From a bacterium (GTDB taxonomy: Bacteria; Ratteibacteria; UBA8468; B48-G9; JAFGKM01), in NCBI GenBank assembly GCA_035370465.1, contig DAOOVW010000043.1:1-12743 (forward strand): a DNA stretch of 12,743 nt, given 5' to 3'. Below, piece after piece: positions 12,402 through 12,743 of the stretch. Within the stretch, counting starts at the first letter, position 1. The number at the start of each line of letters is the position of its first letter. Both the position numbers and the translations under genes were made by a program. The notes under the pieces were generated by a model. It was not told the DNA's origin. It saw only the letters and a program-made list of their open reading frames with translations, and made no database searches.

Positions 12402-12418
12402 ATTTAGATATACTAAAT
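12402..12418. promoter_or_regulatory. Small inverted repeat upstream of the plsY promoter
   Basis: ATTTAG and CTAAAT flank ATATA, about ten bases upstream of the plsY -35 box. The position would suit an operator for a dimeric regulator, but in AT-rich DNA such a repeat can arise by chance. Confidence 0.25.
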
Positions 12419-12645
12419 CTGGATATACTCACTCGCACACGCAACTAAAAATTTACAGGCACAGCAGGAAGAGTGCATAAAGTTAAAGGTAAAAGCAAAA
12501 ATTAAAAATTTCTATTCTTTTCTTATTTTTCAATTGGATATTTCCCCTCACGCTTTACTTTTTACTCTCTTAAAACTTTGTGTCTAACTTAACAATTTAC
12601 ACCGAGATCTAAGATATTATAAAACAGGAATTAAAGAGTGAAATT

Positions 12646-12743
12646 TCATGACTTTTCGTTTGGAAATTTATCAATAAGTGATTTGGTGTTTTCTCTTAAA
12701 ATTTTCTTCTTTACTTCATCAGGTATATCAGAAAGTAAAATAG
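12646..12743 (-). CDS. 3' end of a probable amidohydrolase (amidohydrolase 2 family)
   Basis: An open frame enters from the right edge and ends at the TGA complementary to 12646-12648. The visible 31 residues include LLSDIPDEVKKKILRENTKSL. This fits the closing helix of metal-dependent TIM-barrel amidohydrolases (Pfam PF04909), which usually read like 'lpdevkekIlreNAkrL'. The metal ligands lie outside the window, so the call rests on this short signature. It runs in the same direction as plsY but is separated by nearly 290 bases with a separate promoter. Confidence 0.55.
   Translation of the reverse strand, partial: ILLSDIPDEVKKKILRENTKSLIDKFPNEKS

Larger units (their letters stand above)
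12360..12645. other. Intergenic spacer between the amidohydrolase end and plsY
   Basis: There is no plausible coding region here. The end nearest plsY holds its promoter and a small inverted repeat. Between 12480 and 12588 lie A-rich and T-rich runs (AAAGTTAAAGGTAAAAG and CTTTACTTTTTACTCTC with AAAACTTT) that are loosely inverted copies of each other. The pyrimidine/purine palindromes seen at 1-360, 2191-2560 and 3995-4083 are absent. No intrinsic terminator is evident for the upstream gene. Confidence 0.6.

Noticed and set aside
12480..12588. Large inverted repeat or mobile-element end
   Set aside because: The arms match only loosely and are runs of A and T, which low-complexity AT-rich sequence can produce by chance.

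Overview
The window is strongly AT-rich, gene-dense bacterial DNA. It carries ten complete genes and the tail of an eleventh. All but one lie on the minus strand, and most are packed in overlapping operons. A lipid A acyltransferase-family protein implies a diderm (outer-membrane) cell. The AddAB-type recombination pair, the GerMN lipoprotein-like gene and the rpmE-prfA adjacency are more familiar from Firmicutes-like and deep-branching lineages. Together with the base composition this suggests an uncultured or candidate phylum. That placement is inference: there is no rRNA here to fix it.

Layout from low to high coordinates. (1) 1-383 is a dense cluster of palindromic repeats downstream of prfA. 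(2) 384-2152 (minus) is a compact operon of a membrane-anchored GerMN-domain protein, ribosomal protein L31 (rpmE) and release factor 1 (prfA), each overlapping the next. A near-consensus promoter places its start at or next to the first ATG. (3) 2191-2610 is a second repeat cluster. (4) 2620-3924 (minus) is a lone WbpA-type UDP-N-acetylhexosamine dehydrogenase. (5) 3995-4083 is a third, smaller repeat cluster, in which one palindrome is interrupted by a GC-rich hairpin. (6) 4143-9340 (minus) is addB-addA, a compact double-strand-break processing helicase-nuclease with a 4-base ATGA junction. (7) 9341-9386 is a divergent promoter region with overlapping -10 boxes serving addB and the only plus-strand gene, a lipid A/lysophospholipid acyltransferase homologue (9387-10295). 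(8) 10275-12359 (minus) is a lipid operon: plsY, a polyprenol/phytol-kinase-like integral membrane protein and a patatin-like lipase, all overlapping. (9) 12360-12645 is an AT-rich spacer with the plsY promoter. (10) 12646-12743 is the 3' end of a probable amidohydrolase gene.

Functionally the window combines translation (L31, RF1), envelope sugar supply (UDP-HexNAcA), DNA break repair (AddAB) and membrane lipid synthesis or turnover (PlsY, polyprenol-kinase-like, patatin, acyltransferase). The most interesting features are not protein genes. One is a family of short palindromes and mobile-looking hairpin inserts that fills the three gaps between transcription units in the left third and is absent elsewhere. 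The other is a repeated arrangement in which a -10 box lies 6 to 8 bases before the first ATG of an operon, implying leaderless or nearly leaderless mRNAs, while at least two internal operon genes keep Shine-Dalgarno sequences.
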